DNA of 64,000 bases from Acetobacter farinalis (GTDB lineage Bacteria; Pseudomonadota; Alphaproteobacteria; Acetobacterales; Acetobacteraceae): NCBI RefSeq assembly GCF_011516935.1, contig NZ_WOTF01000001.1, positions 310,001 to 374,000 of the forward strand, in the 5' to 3' direction. Of this stretch, positions 1 through 7,394 are shown in pieces (the first letter of the stretch is position 1; each line of letters begins with the position of its first letter). The notes under the pieces are model-generated. The model was not told where the DNA came from. It ran no database searches and saw only the letters and a list, made by a program, of their open reading frames with translations. The position numbers and the translations under genes are program-made.

Positions 1-1
1 A

Positions 2-673
2 ATCGTAATGCCGGAGGATGCTCCCGCCGTGAAACTGGCGGCAACCCGAGGGTATGGCGCGCATGTGGTGACATATGACCGCTATACGCAGGACCGGCAG
101 ACCATTGCCGCAGCCATTGCAGCGGAACGCGGGGCGACAGTGCTGCCGCCGTTTGACCACCCGGATATTGTTGCCGGGCAGGGCACCGCAGCACTCGAAC
201 TGTTTGAAAAAACCGGCCCGCTGGATGCACTTTTCGTGCCGATTGGTGGCGGTGGCCTTGCGTCCGGCTGTGCGCTGGTGGCGGAGGCTGTCTCTCCGGG
301 ATGCGCCGTGATCGGGGTGGAACCCGCCGCCGGAGATGATGCGCGGCAGTCACTTGCCGCAGGCCATATTGTGCAGATTCCCGTGCCGAAAACACTGGCG
401 GACGGCGCGCAGACCACCGCCATCAGCCCGCTGACATTCGGAATTCTGCGCAGGCTTCTGCGTGAGATTGTCACGGTGGAGGACGCTGTTCTGGTGGAGA
501 CCATGCGCACACTGGCGGAGCGGATGAAAATTATTGTGGAACCAACCGGCTGCCTTGGTGTGGCGGCTGCCCTTGCCGCAGCGCCGGAGTGGCAGGGCAA
601 GCGCGTGGGTGTCATTATTTCCGGCGGGAATGTTGATATGACACAGTTTGCGCGGATGGTTGCTGGATTTTAA
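2..673 (+). CDS. PLP-dependent threonine/serine dehydratase family protein, 5' end missing
   Basis: The reading frame is open from the first bases of the window, so the N-terminus, including the PLP-binding lysine, lies outside. The visible 223 residues are the C-terminal part of a fold-type II PLP enzyme. The glycine-rich phosphate-binding loop PIGGGGLASG, the segment VEPTGCLG and the C-terminal IISGGNVD are typical of threonine ammonia-lyase, serine racemase and threo-3-hydroxyaspartate ammonia-lyase. No ACT regulatory domain follows, so it resembles the short catabolic or racemase-type enzymes rather than biosynthetic IlvA. Family assignment is firm; the substrate cannot be decided from this part. 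Confidence 0.85.
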   Translation: MVMPEDAPAVKLAATRGYGAHVVTYDRYTQDRQTIAAAIAAERGATVLPPFDHPDIVAGQGTAALELFEKTGPLDALFVPIGGGGLASGCALVAEAVSPGCAVIGVEPAAGDDARQSLAAGHIVQIPVPKTLADGAQTTAISPLTFGILRRLLREIVTVEDAVLVETMRTLAERMKIIVEPTGCLGVAAALAAAPEWQGKRVGVIISGGNVDMTQFARMVAGF

Positions 674-915
674 AACTTCCAGACTGGCGTTATGATTTTG
701 ATGCTGTGGAGTTCGAGGGTGCTACAGCGTTTGATCAGGCCTTAAAAACGCCGGGGCTGCATACGGTGCGTAAAAAAGTGGCGTATGTGCCTCGGCGGCC
801 TGTGTTGCCGCCAGATGTGGTTGCGCGTCTGTCCGGTGAACTGTTCTGGAGAAACCCGGAACGAAACCCCGGACAGGCGACGGTTCTGGCGTAGGAGCGG
901 GAGTGCCGCTCCGCC

Positions 916-1620
916 TTAACGGTGAATGAAATACAGGTCTGAATACAGGTCTTTCAGAGCCGCCTTGTTGGCCATGCAGCGGCGGACCAGATGCGCACGC
1001 AGGTCAAACGCGGCTTTTTGCACCATCGGGTCTTTGGAAGGGTTATCGAATGCCGGATAGCGCGCAATGCAGGCTTTCAGGTCCGGGTTGCTCATGTCCA
1101 GCCCGGCTTCGATCTGCTTCATGGTCGTGGCGTATTTCTGCGAAACTTCCGTATCGGAATGCCATTCGCTCAGGGCGGACTGCACATCCCCGTTGCGGAT
1201 CAGATAGGTGAAGGTCAGAAACCCGCTTTCTGGTGTGCCATCTGGTTTTTGCACGGTCAGGCGGCAGGCTCTCTGGAAATAGGGCGGCAGGCTGAGGTCC
1301 GGCATGGCGGAGGCCTGCGTAACGGTGACCGGCGCGGTGGGCTGGAAGGCCGTATCCGGCTTTTCAGCTTTGGGCGATGCGGTGTCGGCCTGTGCGGCCT
1401 GCGCACGCTGCATGGCTTCGGACAGGATGGTGTCATACCGGTGCGCGTAACAGAAGGCGGGGTCTGTCCGGGCCTGTGCCAGAGCAGAGTGATAAGCTTG
1501 CTGCTGCGGGGTTTCCGCACAGCCTGCGGCCCCCAGAACAGCCACAGCGCAGGCGGCGCGCAGCAGATGCTGCCAGTGAAGGGGGCGGGCCAGACGAGAA
1601 GGCGATGTGAAGCGCGGCAT
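916..1620 (-). CDS. predicted lipoprotein or exported protein, unknown function
   Basis: A 234-residue protein. The N-terminus has basic residues, a hydrophobic stretch (AVAVLGAAGC) and a cysteine in a relaxed lipobox, followed by an Ala/Gln-rich linker, so it is probably a lipoprotein. The body contains six or so further charged helices and four more cysteines, with no motif I recognise. The frame stays open far upstream, but the start at MPRFTSPSRL is chosen because AAAAGGAGTTCGCC precedes its ATG and only this start gives a signal peptide. It stands alone between a plus-strand gene and a divergent EcsC-type gene. Confidence 0.7.
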   Translation of the reverse strand: MPRFTSPSRLARPLHWQHLLRAACAVAVLGAAGCAETPQQQAYHSALAQARTDPAFCYAHRYDTILSEAMQRAQAAQADTASPKAEKPDTAFQPTAPVTVTQASAMPDLSLPPYFQRACRLTVQKPDGTPESGFLTFTYLIRNGDVQSALSEWHSDTEVSQKYATTMKQIEAGLDMSNPDLKACIARYPAFDNPSKDPMVQKAAFDLRAHLVRRCMANKAALKDLYSDLYFIHR

Positions 1621-1956
1621 GGCGAACTCCTTTTGGCGCACATTCTGCGCCTGTGTGGTCTTGCGTTCTTTTGTGTTAAGCGCTCCCCGCGCGAGTGACA
1701 ATAGCGGGGGGCAGGAACCTGAACCTCGCGGAAGATATGGATAAACGTGGCAACTTCTGCGGTCGCCGGGCTTTGATGAAGGGCGGTAAGACGGATGCCC
1801 GGCAGATGGGAGGCATAGGCCAGACGGGGGGCGCATCGTGTCGCTTTTCGGGCGTCCTGTGTTACATACTTTTTTGTAGAACAGATTTTTGCGGGCGCTG
1901 GAATGCGCCCCGGCCCGCCTTTCGGGGTGTTGGGCAGAGCAGCAGAAAGGGCACAG
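1621..1956. other. intergenic region between divergent genes
   Basis: This 336-base divergent space separates the minus-strand lipoprotein gene and the EcsC-family gene. It must hold promoters for both. I see no convincing -35/-10 pair and no RNA gene. A T-rich stretch near 1866-1892 with TACA and TGTA half-sites around a poly-T is the only AT-rich island. Confidence 0.4.
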
Positions 1957-2793
1957 ATGAGCACGCAGGACATGACGGGCAGCGAGATAGTGACGCTCAG
2001 GCTCAGCGGCCATGAACTGGGAGAGCTGGAACAGGCTCTGGAGCAGGTCGAGTCTGGCAAGGGCGTTCTTGTGCGGCTGGCGGACCTGATGGGGGGGGCC
2101 GTGGGCCATGCCACACGGCTGGGCCTGCGCGGGCTGGGTATGGCCCCCGGTCTGGAAGATAAACTGCGCGGGCTGGCGGAAACCGCCATCACCCGTGCGT
2201 TCGATGTCGCTATTCTGGGGTTGCGCAGCCCGACGGATGCTCCGGCGGAACCGCAGCCGTGGCGCGGCCCTGCGCTGCAGGCGGCGGTGGCGGTTTCCGG
2301 TGCTGTGGGTGGTTTTGCCGGTCTTGCGGGGCTGGCTCCCGATATCAGCTTTACCACGCTGACCATCATGCGTGAGATCGGCCGTATTGCGCGGGAAGAA
2401 GGGGAGGATTTGTCCGACCCGGATGCGCGCCGCGCCTGTCTGGAAGTGTTCGCGCTGCGGGCCTTCCCCAATGCACGGAAGGATGATGAGAGCGAACTGG
2501 GCTATTTCTCGGCCCGTGCGCTGCTGCGTGGCCGCCCGGTGGTGATGCTGATTGCGGAAGTGGCCTCACATTACGGTCTGGCACTCGGGCAGAAAGTGTC
2601 TGTTCAGCTTATGCCCGTTGCGGGGGCGCTGTGCGGCGCTTCTCTCAATACGGCCTTCCTCAACCATTATCGCGCGCTGGCGCGGGCGCATTTCACCATT
2701 CGTCGGCTGGAGCGGGAACATGGCCCGGTGGTGCGGGATACCGCGGAAGCTCTGCGTGATCAGGCTGCGGCACGGGGTGGCCGGGCGTCCTGA
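1957..2793 (+). CDS. EcsC family protein
   Basis: A 278-residue protein resembling the EcsC family, named after the third gene of the Bacillus ecs ABC-transporter locus; the biochemical role of the family is unknown. Visible features are a charged N-terminal helix, a central hydrophobic Ala/Gly segment (about residues 108-125, AVSGAVGGFAGLAG), a conserved-looking FALRAFPNARKDDESELGYF region and a second hydrophobic stretch near LMPVAGALCGASLN. The start at MSTQDMTG is preferred over an in-frame upstream ATG because AGAAAGG lies 7 bases before it. No ABC transporter is adjacent. Confidence 0.75.
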   Translation: MSTQDMTGSEIVTLRLSGHELGELEQALEQVESGKGVLVRLADLMGGAVGHATRLGLRGLGMAPGLEDKLRGLAETAITRAFDVAILGLRSPTDAPAEPQPWRGPALQAAVAVSGAVGGFAGLAGLAPDISFTTLTIMREIGRIAREEGEDLSDPDARRACLEVFALRAFPNARKDDESELGYFSARALLRGRPVVMLIAEVASHYGLALGQKVSVQLMPVAGALCGASLNTAFLNHYRALARAHFTIRRLEREHGPVVRDTAEALRDQAAARGGRAS

Positions 2794-2810
2794 ACCGGCT
2801 CGGGAGTAAC

Positions 2811-2832
2811 GCCGGGGCAAGGTAGCCCCGGC
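2811..2832. terminator. GC-rich hairpin between convergent genes
   Basis: GCCGGGGC (2811-2818) and GCCCCGGC (2825-2832) form a perfect 8-bp stem with a 6-base loop between the convergent EcsC-family gene and the small membrane-protein gene. There is no T-run on either side, so an intrinsic terminator role is only likely, not shown. Confidence 0.45.
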
Positions 2833-2858
2833 CTCACTTCCGGCTGGTATTGTGCCCG

Positions 2859-3044
2859 TCAGGTTGCTTTTTTGGAGCCGGCATTCTGCACAGGTGCCGG
2901 TTCTCTGGCGAAGAAGGTGCCGAAAAGTGCCAGAGCCAGCAGCGTGGTACCGATGGTGATACAGGTCTGCCGGTAGTGAAAATCTATCAGGTTCACCACG
3001 AAGCAGGCGATGATGCCCAGCAGGCAGGCCAATCTTAAATTCAT
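2859..3044 (-). CDS. small membrane protein, unknown function
   Basis: A 61-residue protein with two predicted membrane helices (about residues 3-20 and 30-47) and a short hydrophilic C-terminal tail. AGGAAAG precedes the ATG at good spacing, which supports a real gene. It lies 17 bases downstream of the 2-hydroxyacid dehydrogenase gene on the same strand and is probably cotranscribed with it. I recognise no family. Confidence 0.6.
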   Translation of the reverse strand: MNLRLACLLGIIACFVVNLIDFHYRQTCITIGTTLLALALFGTFFAREPAPVQNAGSKKAT

Positions 3045-3061
3045 GATCGTTTCTTTCCTCT

Positions 3062-4036
3062 TCAGGCGGTAACCGGGGAGGGCAGCGGCTTCCCTGCTGC
3101 CAGAGCCGCGACATTGTCCAGCGCCAGCATGCTCATGGCCGTGCGGGTTTCCACGGTGGCGCTGCCAGTATGGGGTGTCATGAAAATATTGGGAAGTGCG
3201 AGCAGGCGCGGGTTGGGGTGGGGTTCGTTCTGATAGACATCCAGCCCGGCACTGAACAGATGGCCGGACCGCAGGGCGTCAATCAGCGCGGTTTCATCCA
3301 CCAGAGAGCCACGGGCCGCGTTCACCAGCACACTGCCGCGTGGCAGCAGGCCCAGTGTGCGGGCTGTCATCAAAGGTGGGGCCCCCTGTGTGCCGGGCAT
3401 ATGCAGGCTGAGAATGGTGCAGTGCGGCAGCATGTCTTCCAGAGTTTCAAAATAGGTCGCCCCTTCTTCCTGCGCGGGGTCCAGCCTGCGCCGGTTGTGG
3501 TAGAGCACCTTCATCTCGAACCCGCGCGCCCGGCGTGCCAGCGCCTGCCCGATGCGGCCCATGCCGACAATACCCAGCGTTTTGCCACTCACGCGCAGGC
3601 CCAGCATTTCATCCATGCCCAAGGTGTGGCCCCAGCCGTTCTTCATCAGCGTGTAATATTCCGCAGCCCGGCGGCAGGCTGCCAGAATGAGCATCATGGT
3701 CAGATCGGCATTACAGTCGGTCAGCACATCGGGGGTGTTGGAGACTTTAATGCCGCGCGCCAGAAGGGCTGGCACATCCAGATGGTCCAGCCCGACACTG
3801 ACTGTGGCAACCAGCTTCACGCAGGCCGGAATGGCGGCCACATCAGCCCCCCTCAGCGGGCTGTGGTGTGTGACCAGCATGGCGGAAGCCTGCTCTTTTT
3901 CAGCCAGCGCCAGCAGGGCGGGGGTGTCCAGCGGCGCATCCGGCGGGGGTGGTGCGATAAAGTCGGTCTCAATCCGTTTTTCAGCCGCCACAGGCAGACG
4001 TATGGAGCGGATCAGGCGGGGTTTTTCAGAAGGCAT
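3062..4036 (-). CDS. D-2-hydroxyacid dehydrogenase (glyoxylate/hydroxypyruvate reductase type)
   Basis: A 324-residue NAD(P)-dependent oxidoreductase of the D-isomer 2-hydroxyacid dehydrogenase family, likely cytosolic and reducing glyoxylate, hydroxypyruvate or a related 2-keto acid. The Rossmann motif GMGRIG is near residues 158-163. The catalytic triad is visible as Arg in AARGSLVD (about 242), Glu in YQNEP (271) and His in PHTGSA (289). VGLDHLD near residue 82 is the usual substrate-loop region. The start at MPSEKPRL is chosen because AAAAGGA lies 6 bases before it, whereas it would abut the ATG two codons upstream. Substrate and cofactor preference are not determined. Confidence 0.88.
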   Translation of the reverse strand: MPSEKPRLIRSIRLPVAAEKRIETDFIAPPPPDAPLDTPALLALAEKEQASAMLVTHHSPLRGADVAAIPACVKLVATVSVGLDHLDVPALLARGIKVSNTPDVLTDCNADLTMMLILAACRRAAEYYTLMKNGWGHTLGMDEMLGLRVSGKTLGIVGMGRIGQALARRARGFEMKVLYHNRRRLDPAQEEGATYFETLEDMLPHCTILSLHMPGTQGAPPLMTARTLGLLPRGSVLVNAARGSLVDETALIDALRSGHLFSAGLDVYQNEPHPNPRLLALPNIFMTPHTGSATVETRTAMSMLALDNVAALAAGKPLPSPVTA

Positions 4037-4210
4037 GCGCATTCCTTTTGAACAGGACAGACAGATTGAGTTTCCGTAAAGGCAGACTAGCATGAAGCCT
4101 CAGGAAAACCACGGTGGCTCTCCAGGTTGGTTTATAACGGTGAAAACGGAGGTTGGATCAGGCGTGTGTATTCAAAAAGCCGCTATATGCCTCCATGTGG
4201 AGGAGAGAGC

Positions 4211-4888
4211 ATGATGGACGCGCTGACACCGGAACTGATTCTGGGAGCCTATTCTGCAGGCATTTTCCCCATGGCGGCCAGCGCGGAGGATGAGGACCTG
4301 CAGTGGTATGACCCGGACCCACGGGGCATTCTGCCCCTGCACGGGTTTCACCTGCCGCGCCGCCTGCAACGCACGGTGTTGTCCGGGCGGTTTGATGTCT
4401 CGGTGGATCAGGATTTTCCCGGCGTGATGAAGGCCTGCGCCGCTCCCGCAAAAGGGCGGGAGGAAACCTGGATCAATAGCGAAATCTTCCGCCTGTTCTG
4501 CGCCCTGCATGAGAGGGGCTATGCCCATAGTGTGGAATGCCGGCAGGATGGAGTGCTGGTGGGTGGCCTGTATGGCGTGGCTCTGGGCGGCGCTTTTTTT
4601 GGAGAGAGCATGTTCAGCCGTGCGACCGATGCCTCCAAGGTTGCTCTGGTGCATCTGGTGGCGCGGATGCGGGTTTCAGGCTTTATCCTGCTTGACACAC
4701 AATTTGGAACGGATCATCTCGCGCGCTTTGGCGGGGTGGAGATCCCTGCGGTCGATTATAAGGCCACACTGGAAAAAGCTGTCCATATGATGCCATGTTG
4801 GCAGGCCACATTTCCCGCGCACGTGCTGGAGGCTGAAATCCGCACCCTGCGTGCGGAAACGGAAGCAGCCGCATTGCGGCACAGATAA
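4211..4888 (+). CDS. aat: leucyl/phenylalanyl-tRNA-protein transferase
   Basis: A 225-residue cytosolic enzyme that transfers Leu or Phe from aminoacyl-tRNA to N-terminal Arg or Lys of proteins, making them substrates of the ClpS/ClpAP N-end-rule pathway. Family signatures are visible in order: AYSAGIFPM near the N-terminus, WYDPDPRGILPL (about 28-39), VECRQDGVLVGGLYGVALGGAFFGESMF in the middle and LDTQFGTDHLARFGG near 160. An AGGAGAGAGC sequence directly precedes the tandem ATG ATG at 4211/4214, so the longer frame reaching 4127 is not used. Confidence 0.95.
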   Translation: MMDALTPELILGAYSAGIFPMAASAEDEDLQWYDPDPRGILPLHGFHLPRRLQRTVLSGRFDVSVDQDFPGVMKACAAPAKGREETWINSEIFRLFCALHERGYAHSVECRQDGVLVGGLYGVALGGAFFGESMFSRATDASKVALVHLVARMRVSGFILLDTQFGTDHLARFGGVEIPAVDYKATLEKAVHMMPCWQATFPAHVLEAEIRTLRAETEAAALRHR

Positions 4889-4914
4889 AGACCACTCCGG
4901 CCCCGGAGCGGTCT
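4889..4914 (+). terminator. hairpin after aat
   Basis: AGACCACTCCGG (4889-4900) and CCGGAGCGGTCT (4903-4914) pair over 12 positions with one A/C mismatch, starting right after the aat stop codon. No T-run follows, so it may be an mRNA 3'-end stabiliser or weak terminator before the exported-protein cluster. Confidence 0.4.
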
Positions 4915-4941
4915 GGATGAAAAACAGGAAAGACGAGACGC

Positions 4942-5853
4942 ATGACACACTGCCAGCCGAGCCGGACACGCCGCCTGCTGAGCTTTTGCAGCCTTCTGGC
5001 TGCGGCACCGCTGGCGGGAGGGCTGCTGTGCCAGCCGGGTCATGCGGCGGAGGCGCAGGCCATGGCATCTCCAGCGGAGGCCTCCGCGCCTGCGGCCCCG
5101 CAGGCGGCGGACCACCCGCGCCTGATGCCCGCGCGGGATGCCACGATTGATTACGTCTTTCAGCCCCGCCCCCCCGCAGGCGGTGCGCCCGTTCCGCCCC
5201 CGGCCCTGCCGGTGCAGAACCGCCATGTGCAGGTTCTGTTTTCGGGTGATGGCGGGTTGATGCGCATTAATTACATGATCGGCATGGATGGCCCGGAAAG
5301 CCGTGGGGCCGTGATCCTGAACCGGGCGGCACAGGAAGTGCTGGTGATCCTGAATGACCGGAAGGTTTATACCCGGCTGGTGCAGCAGGAAGTGGCCCGC
5401 AGCCCGTTCCTGCTGGATATGTCCATGGCGTTCACGCGCAAGGGCCGGTCCACGATTATCGGCCAGCCTTGCACGGTCTGGGCTGTGCATTCTCCACGGG
5501 GAGACGGCTCGGCCTGCGTGACGGATGATGGCTTCATTCTGGAGCAGGATGGCGTGGATGTGGATGGCCTGAACGGGCACCTCAAGGCCATGAAAATTTC
5601 CTATGATACGGTTCCCGCCAGTGCCTTTCAGCCGCCTGAGGGCTTTCAGGAGGTCACGCCCCATGCTCCGGGCAAGCGCGGGGACGGAGAGGGGGAGGCA
5701 CCGCCACCGTCTGTCATGCGGCCGGGCGGTATGCCCCGGGAGGATCATACCGGCGCACCTCTTGCCAGTGGCGGCATGCCGGGTGTAGGGCCGGTCCCCG
5801 CCATTCCGCAGGCAGGCCCTGCGATGCGTGACACATCGGACACTACGCCATGA
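4942..5853 (+). CDS. exported protein of unknown function, DUF4412-like
   Basis: A 303-residue protein with a Sec-type signal peptide (RRLLSFCSLLAAAPLAGGLL, cleavage probably after GHAAEA). The core (about residues 90-235) looks beta-rich, with DRKVYTRLVQQE, GQPCTVWAV and ACVTDDGFIL. A paired-cysteine layout C-x-VW then CxTxDG is shared with the next gene product. This layout recalls DUF4412/LolA-like periplasmic domains, but that is an inference from pattern only. The tail is Pro/Gly-rich and low complexity. It overlaps the next gene by 4 bases (ATGA), so the two are translationally coupled. Confidence 0.75.
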   Translation: MTHCQPSRTRRLLSFCSLLAAAPLAGGLLCQPGHAAEAQAMASPAEASAPAAPQAADHPRLMPARDATIDYVFQPRPPAGGAPVPPPALPVQNRHVQVLFSGDGGLMRINYMIGMDGPESRGAVILNRAAQEVLVILNDRKVYTRLVQQEVARSPFLLDMSMAFTRKGRSTIIGQPCTVWAVHSPRGDGSACVTDDGFILEQDGVDVDGLNGHLKAMKISYDTVPASAFQPPEGFQEVTPHAPGKRGDGEGEAPPPSVMRPGGMPREDHTGAPLASGGMPGVGPVPAIPQAGPAMRDTSDTTP

Positions 5854-6587
5854 GCCGTCTGAACATCTGCCGGGCGGTGTCATCGCGTCCGGCTGCGCCC
5901 TCTTCGCGGCCTGTTGCCAGACTTGCCATGCCGGGGCTTGCGGTCTTTCTGGCGGTTTTCCCGGGAGTGCTGCCTGCGGCGCAGGCCCAGATCCAAGCCC
6001 AGACGAGCGCATCGGCATTGCCAGCAGCGCCACCAGCACCGGTTTCCGGTTCGGCTGCCCCGGCGGCTTCCGCCGTGCCGCAGGATGCACCGTTCATCAC
6101 GCCCTCGGTTGATGTTGATGTCCTGTATGAACTGACCTCGCCCAAGGGAGAGGCGGTGATGACGCAGCGGATGCGCTGGCAGGTTGCCACCCTTCGCCAG
6201 CGGCTGGACCCGGAAGGCTCCGCCCTGTTCATGATCACCTCATGGCCCGACCATACGCTGACTGTGGTGGACCCGGACCGGAAGCGCGAAAGCGTGATGC
6301 CCGCCCCCAGTCAGACGCTCACACCGCCCGGCCAGCCTGCCATGGTGGGCACCTATGCACGATTGGGTGGTTCCGTTGTGGCAGGGGAACGCTGCACTAT
6401 CTGGCGCACCAGAGACGCTGACGGACATGCGAGTGATGTCTGTTACACGGCGGATGGTCTGCTGTTGCAGGTTGCGCAGCAGGGGCAGGTTACTGTCCGG
6501 GCGTTGCGCGTCACCCGGGGGGCTCAGCCGGACGAGGTTTTTGCCATCCCGGCAGGCCTGCGGAAAGAGGCTCCCGTCAGACCCTGA
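5850..6587 (+). CDS. exported protein of unknown function, related to the preceding gene product
   Basis: A 245-residue protein. It has a long basic N-terminus, a hydrophobic signal segment (MPGLAVFLAVFPGVLPAAQA) and an Ala/Pro linker of about 40 residues. The folded part (about 85-240) repeats the preceding protein's pattern: VAGERCTIWRTR, then VCYTADGLLLQV, then VRALRVTRG ending in AIPAGL, comparable to MKISYDTVP ending in QPPEGF. This suggests tandem paralogues of one periplasmic beta-sheet domain. No enzyme motif is visible. It starts inside the previous gene's stop region and is followed 33 bases later by a third exported-protein gene. Confidence 0.75.
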   Translation: MSRLNICRAVSSRPAAPSSRPVARLAMPGLAVFLAVFPGVLPAAQAQIQAQTSASALPAAPPAPVSGSAAPAASAVPQDAPFITPSVDVDVLYELTSPKGEAVMTQRMRWQVATLRQRLDPEGSALFMITSWPDHTLTVVDPDRKRESVMPAPSQTLTPPGQPAMVGTYARLGGSVVAGERCTIWRTRDADGHASDVCYTADGLLLQVAQQGQVTVRALRVTRGAQPDEVFAIPAGLRKEAPVRP

Positions 6588-6620
6588 CGCACCGGACCCT
6601 GATGAGGAAGGGGAAGGGGC

Positions 6621-7394
6621 ATGCGGCAGCGCGACCCTGTGAGGCTGCGGCCTGTGGTGCCGGGGCGTGTGGTATCCGGGTTGCTGAGACTGGGACTGAC
6701 ACTGACACTGGGACTAACGTTGGGGCTGGCACTGCTCGGGCAAGGATTGGCCGCACACTGGCAGAGTGCGGCGGCATATCCGGCACAGGCAGCCCCGGCG
6801 GCGGTATCGGGGGTGGCAGCGGGCGTAGTATCGGGGACTGCCTCAGGCGCCGGGGCGACTGAGGCTGCCGGAGCCAGTCAGGGGGCGGTGTCTGTCTGCT
6901 TCAAGCCCGGAGCAGGCGCCGCGCGGGATACGGTGCTGGTGATTCCCTCCGGCACCGTGTTTGCGGGCAGCAGTGCTCCCGTGGCGCGGAACCGGAGCAC
7001 CCCGATGGAAGGTGTTGTCACCACGGAAACCGTGACACTGACAGATATGCAGCCCTGTAGCGGGGCGGATGCCTCAAGCGTTGTCTCCCGCACCCGCCAC
7101 TGGCTGGTAGACCCTGTGCGCCCGCAACCGGTGGTGCTGCGGCCTGTGGGCGAAGTCAGCGGGAATGGGGTTGATACCGCGTTTGGGAACGAACCCGACA
7201 GCTTTCGCAGCGCGGTGAAAACCGGCGCGCTGACGGCCCGCGTTCAGGCTGTTCTTAAGGAGACGGTGTATCTGACGGAAACACCGGCGGATATTCCTCC
7301 GGTGGATGAGAATGCCATGGGGCCGGATTGGGCCCAGCCCGACGGGCAGGGTCAGAAGAGTTTGCGCAGCACGCCGGGCAGCAGGACAGAATAG
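6621..7394 (+). CDS. exported protein of unknown function
   Basis: A 257-residue protein with a membrane-targeting N-terminus built from a simple Leu/Thr/Gly repeat (LTLTLGLTLGLALLG), an Ala/Gly/Ser-rich linker and a C-terminal region containing two cysteines (VCFKPG and MQPCSG). I recognise no domain. It is the last of three collinear exported-protein genes. Its final 43 bases overlap, tail to tail, the 3' end of the AsmA-like gene on the other strand. The start is uncertain: GGAAGGGGC precedes the ATG at 6621. Codon quality is acceptable, but the low-complexity N-terminus lowers certainty. Confidence 0.6.
   Translation: MRQRDPVRLRPVVPGRVVSGLLRLGLTLTLGLTLGLALLGQGLAAHWQSAAAYPAQAAPAAVSGVAAGVVSGTASGAGATEAAGASQGAVSVCFKPGAGAARDTVLVIPSGTVFAGSSAPVARNRSTPMEGVVTTETVTLTDMQPCSGADASSVVSRTRHWLVDPVRPQPVVLRPVGEVSGNGVDTAFGNEPDSFRSAVKTGALTARVQAVLKETVYLTETPADIPPVDENAMGPDWAQPDGQGQKSLRSTPGSRTE

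Noticed and set aside
706-894. 62-residue open frame after the dehydratase gene (MEFEGATAFDQALK region)
   Set aside because: GTG start without a ribosome-binding site, frame open upstream into the previous gene, and no recognisable family. It may be a gene remnant, but I cannot support it.
916-2109. 397-residue extension of the minus-strand lipoprotein frame
   Set aside because: The extension overlaps the EcsC-family gene, is low quality and would remove the signal peptide; the start at 1620 has a good ribosome-binding site.
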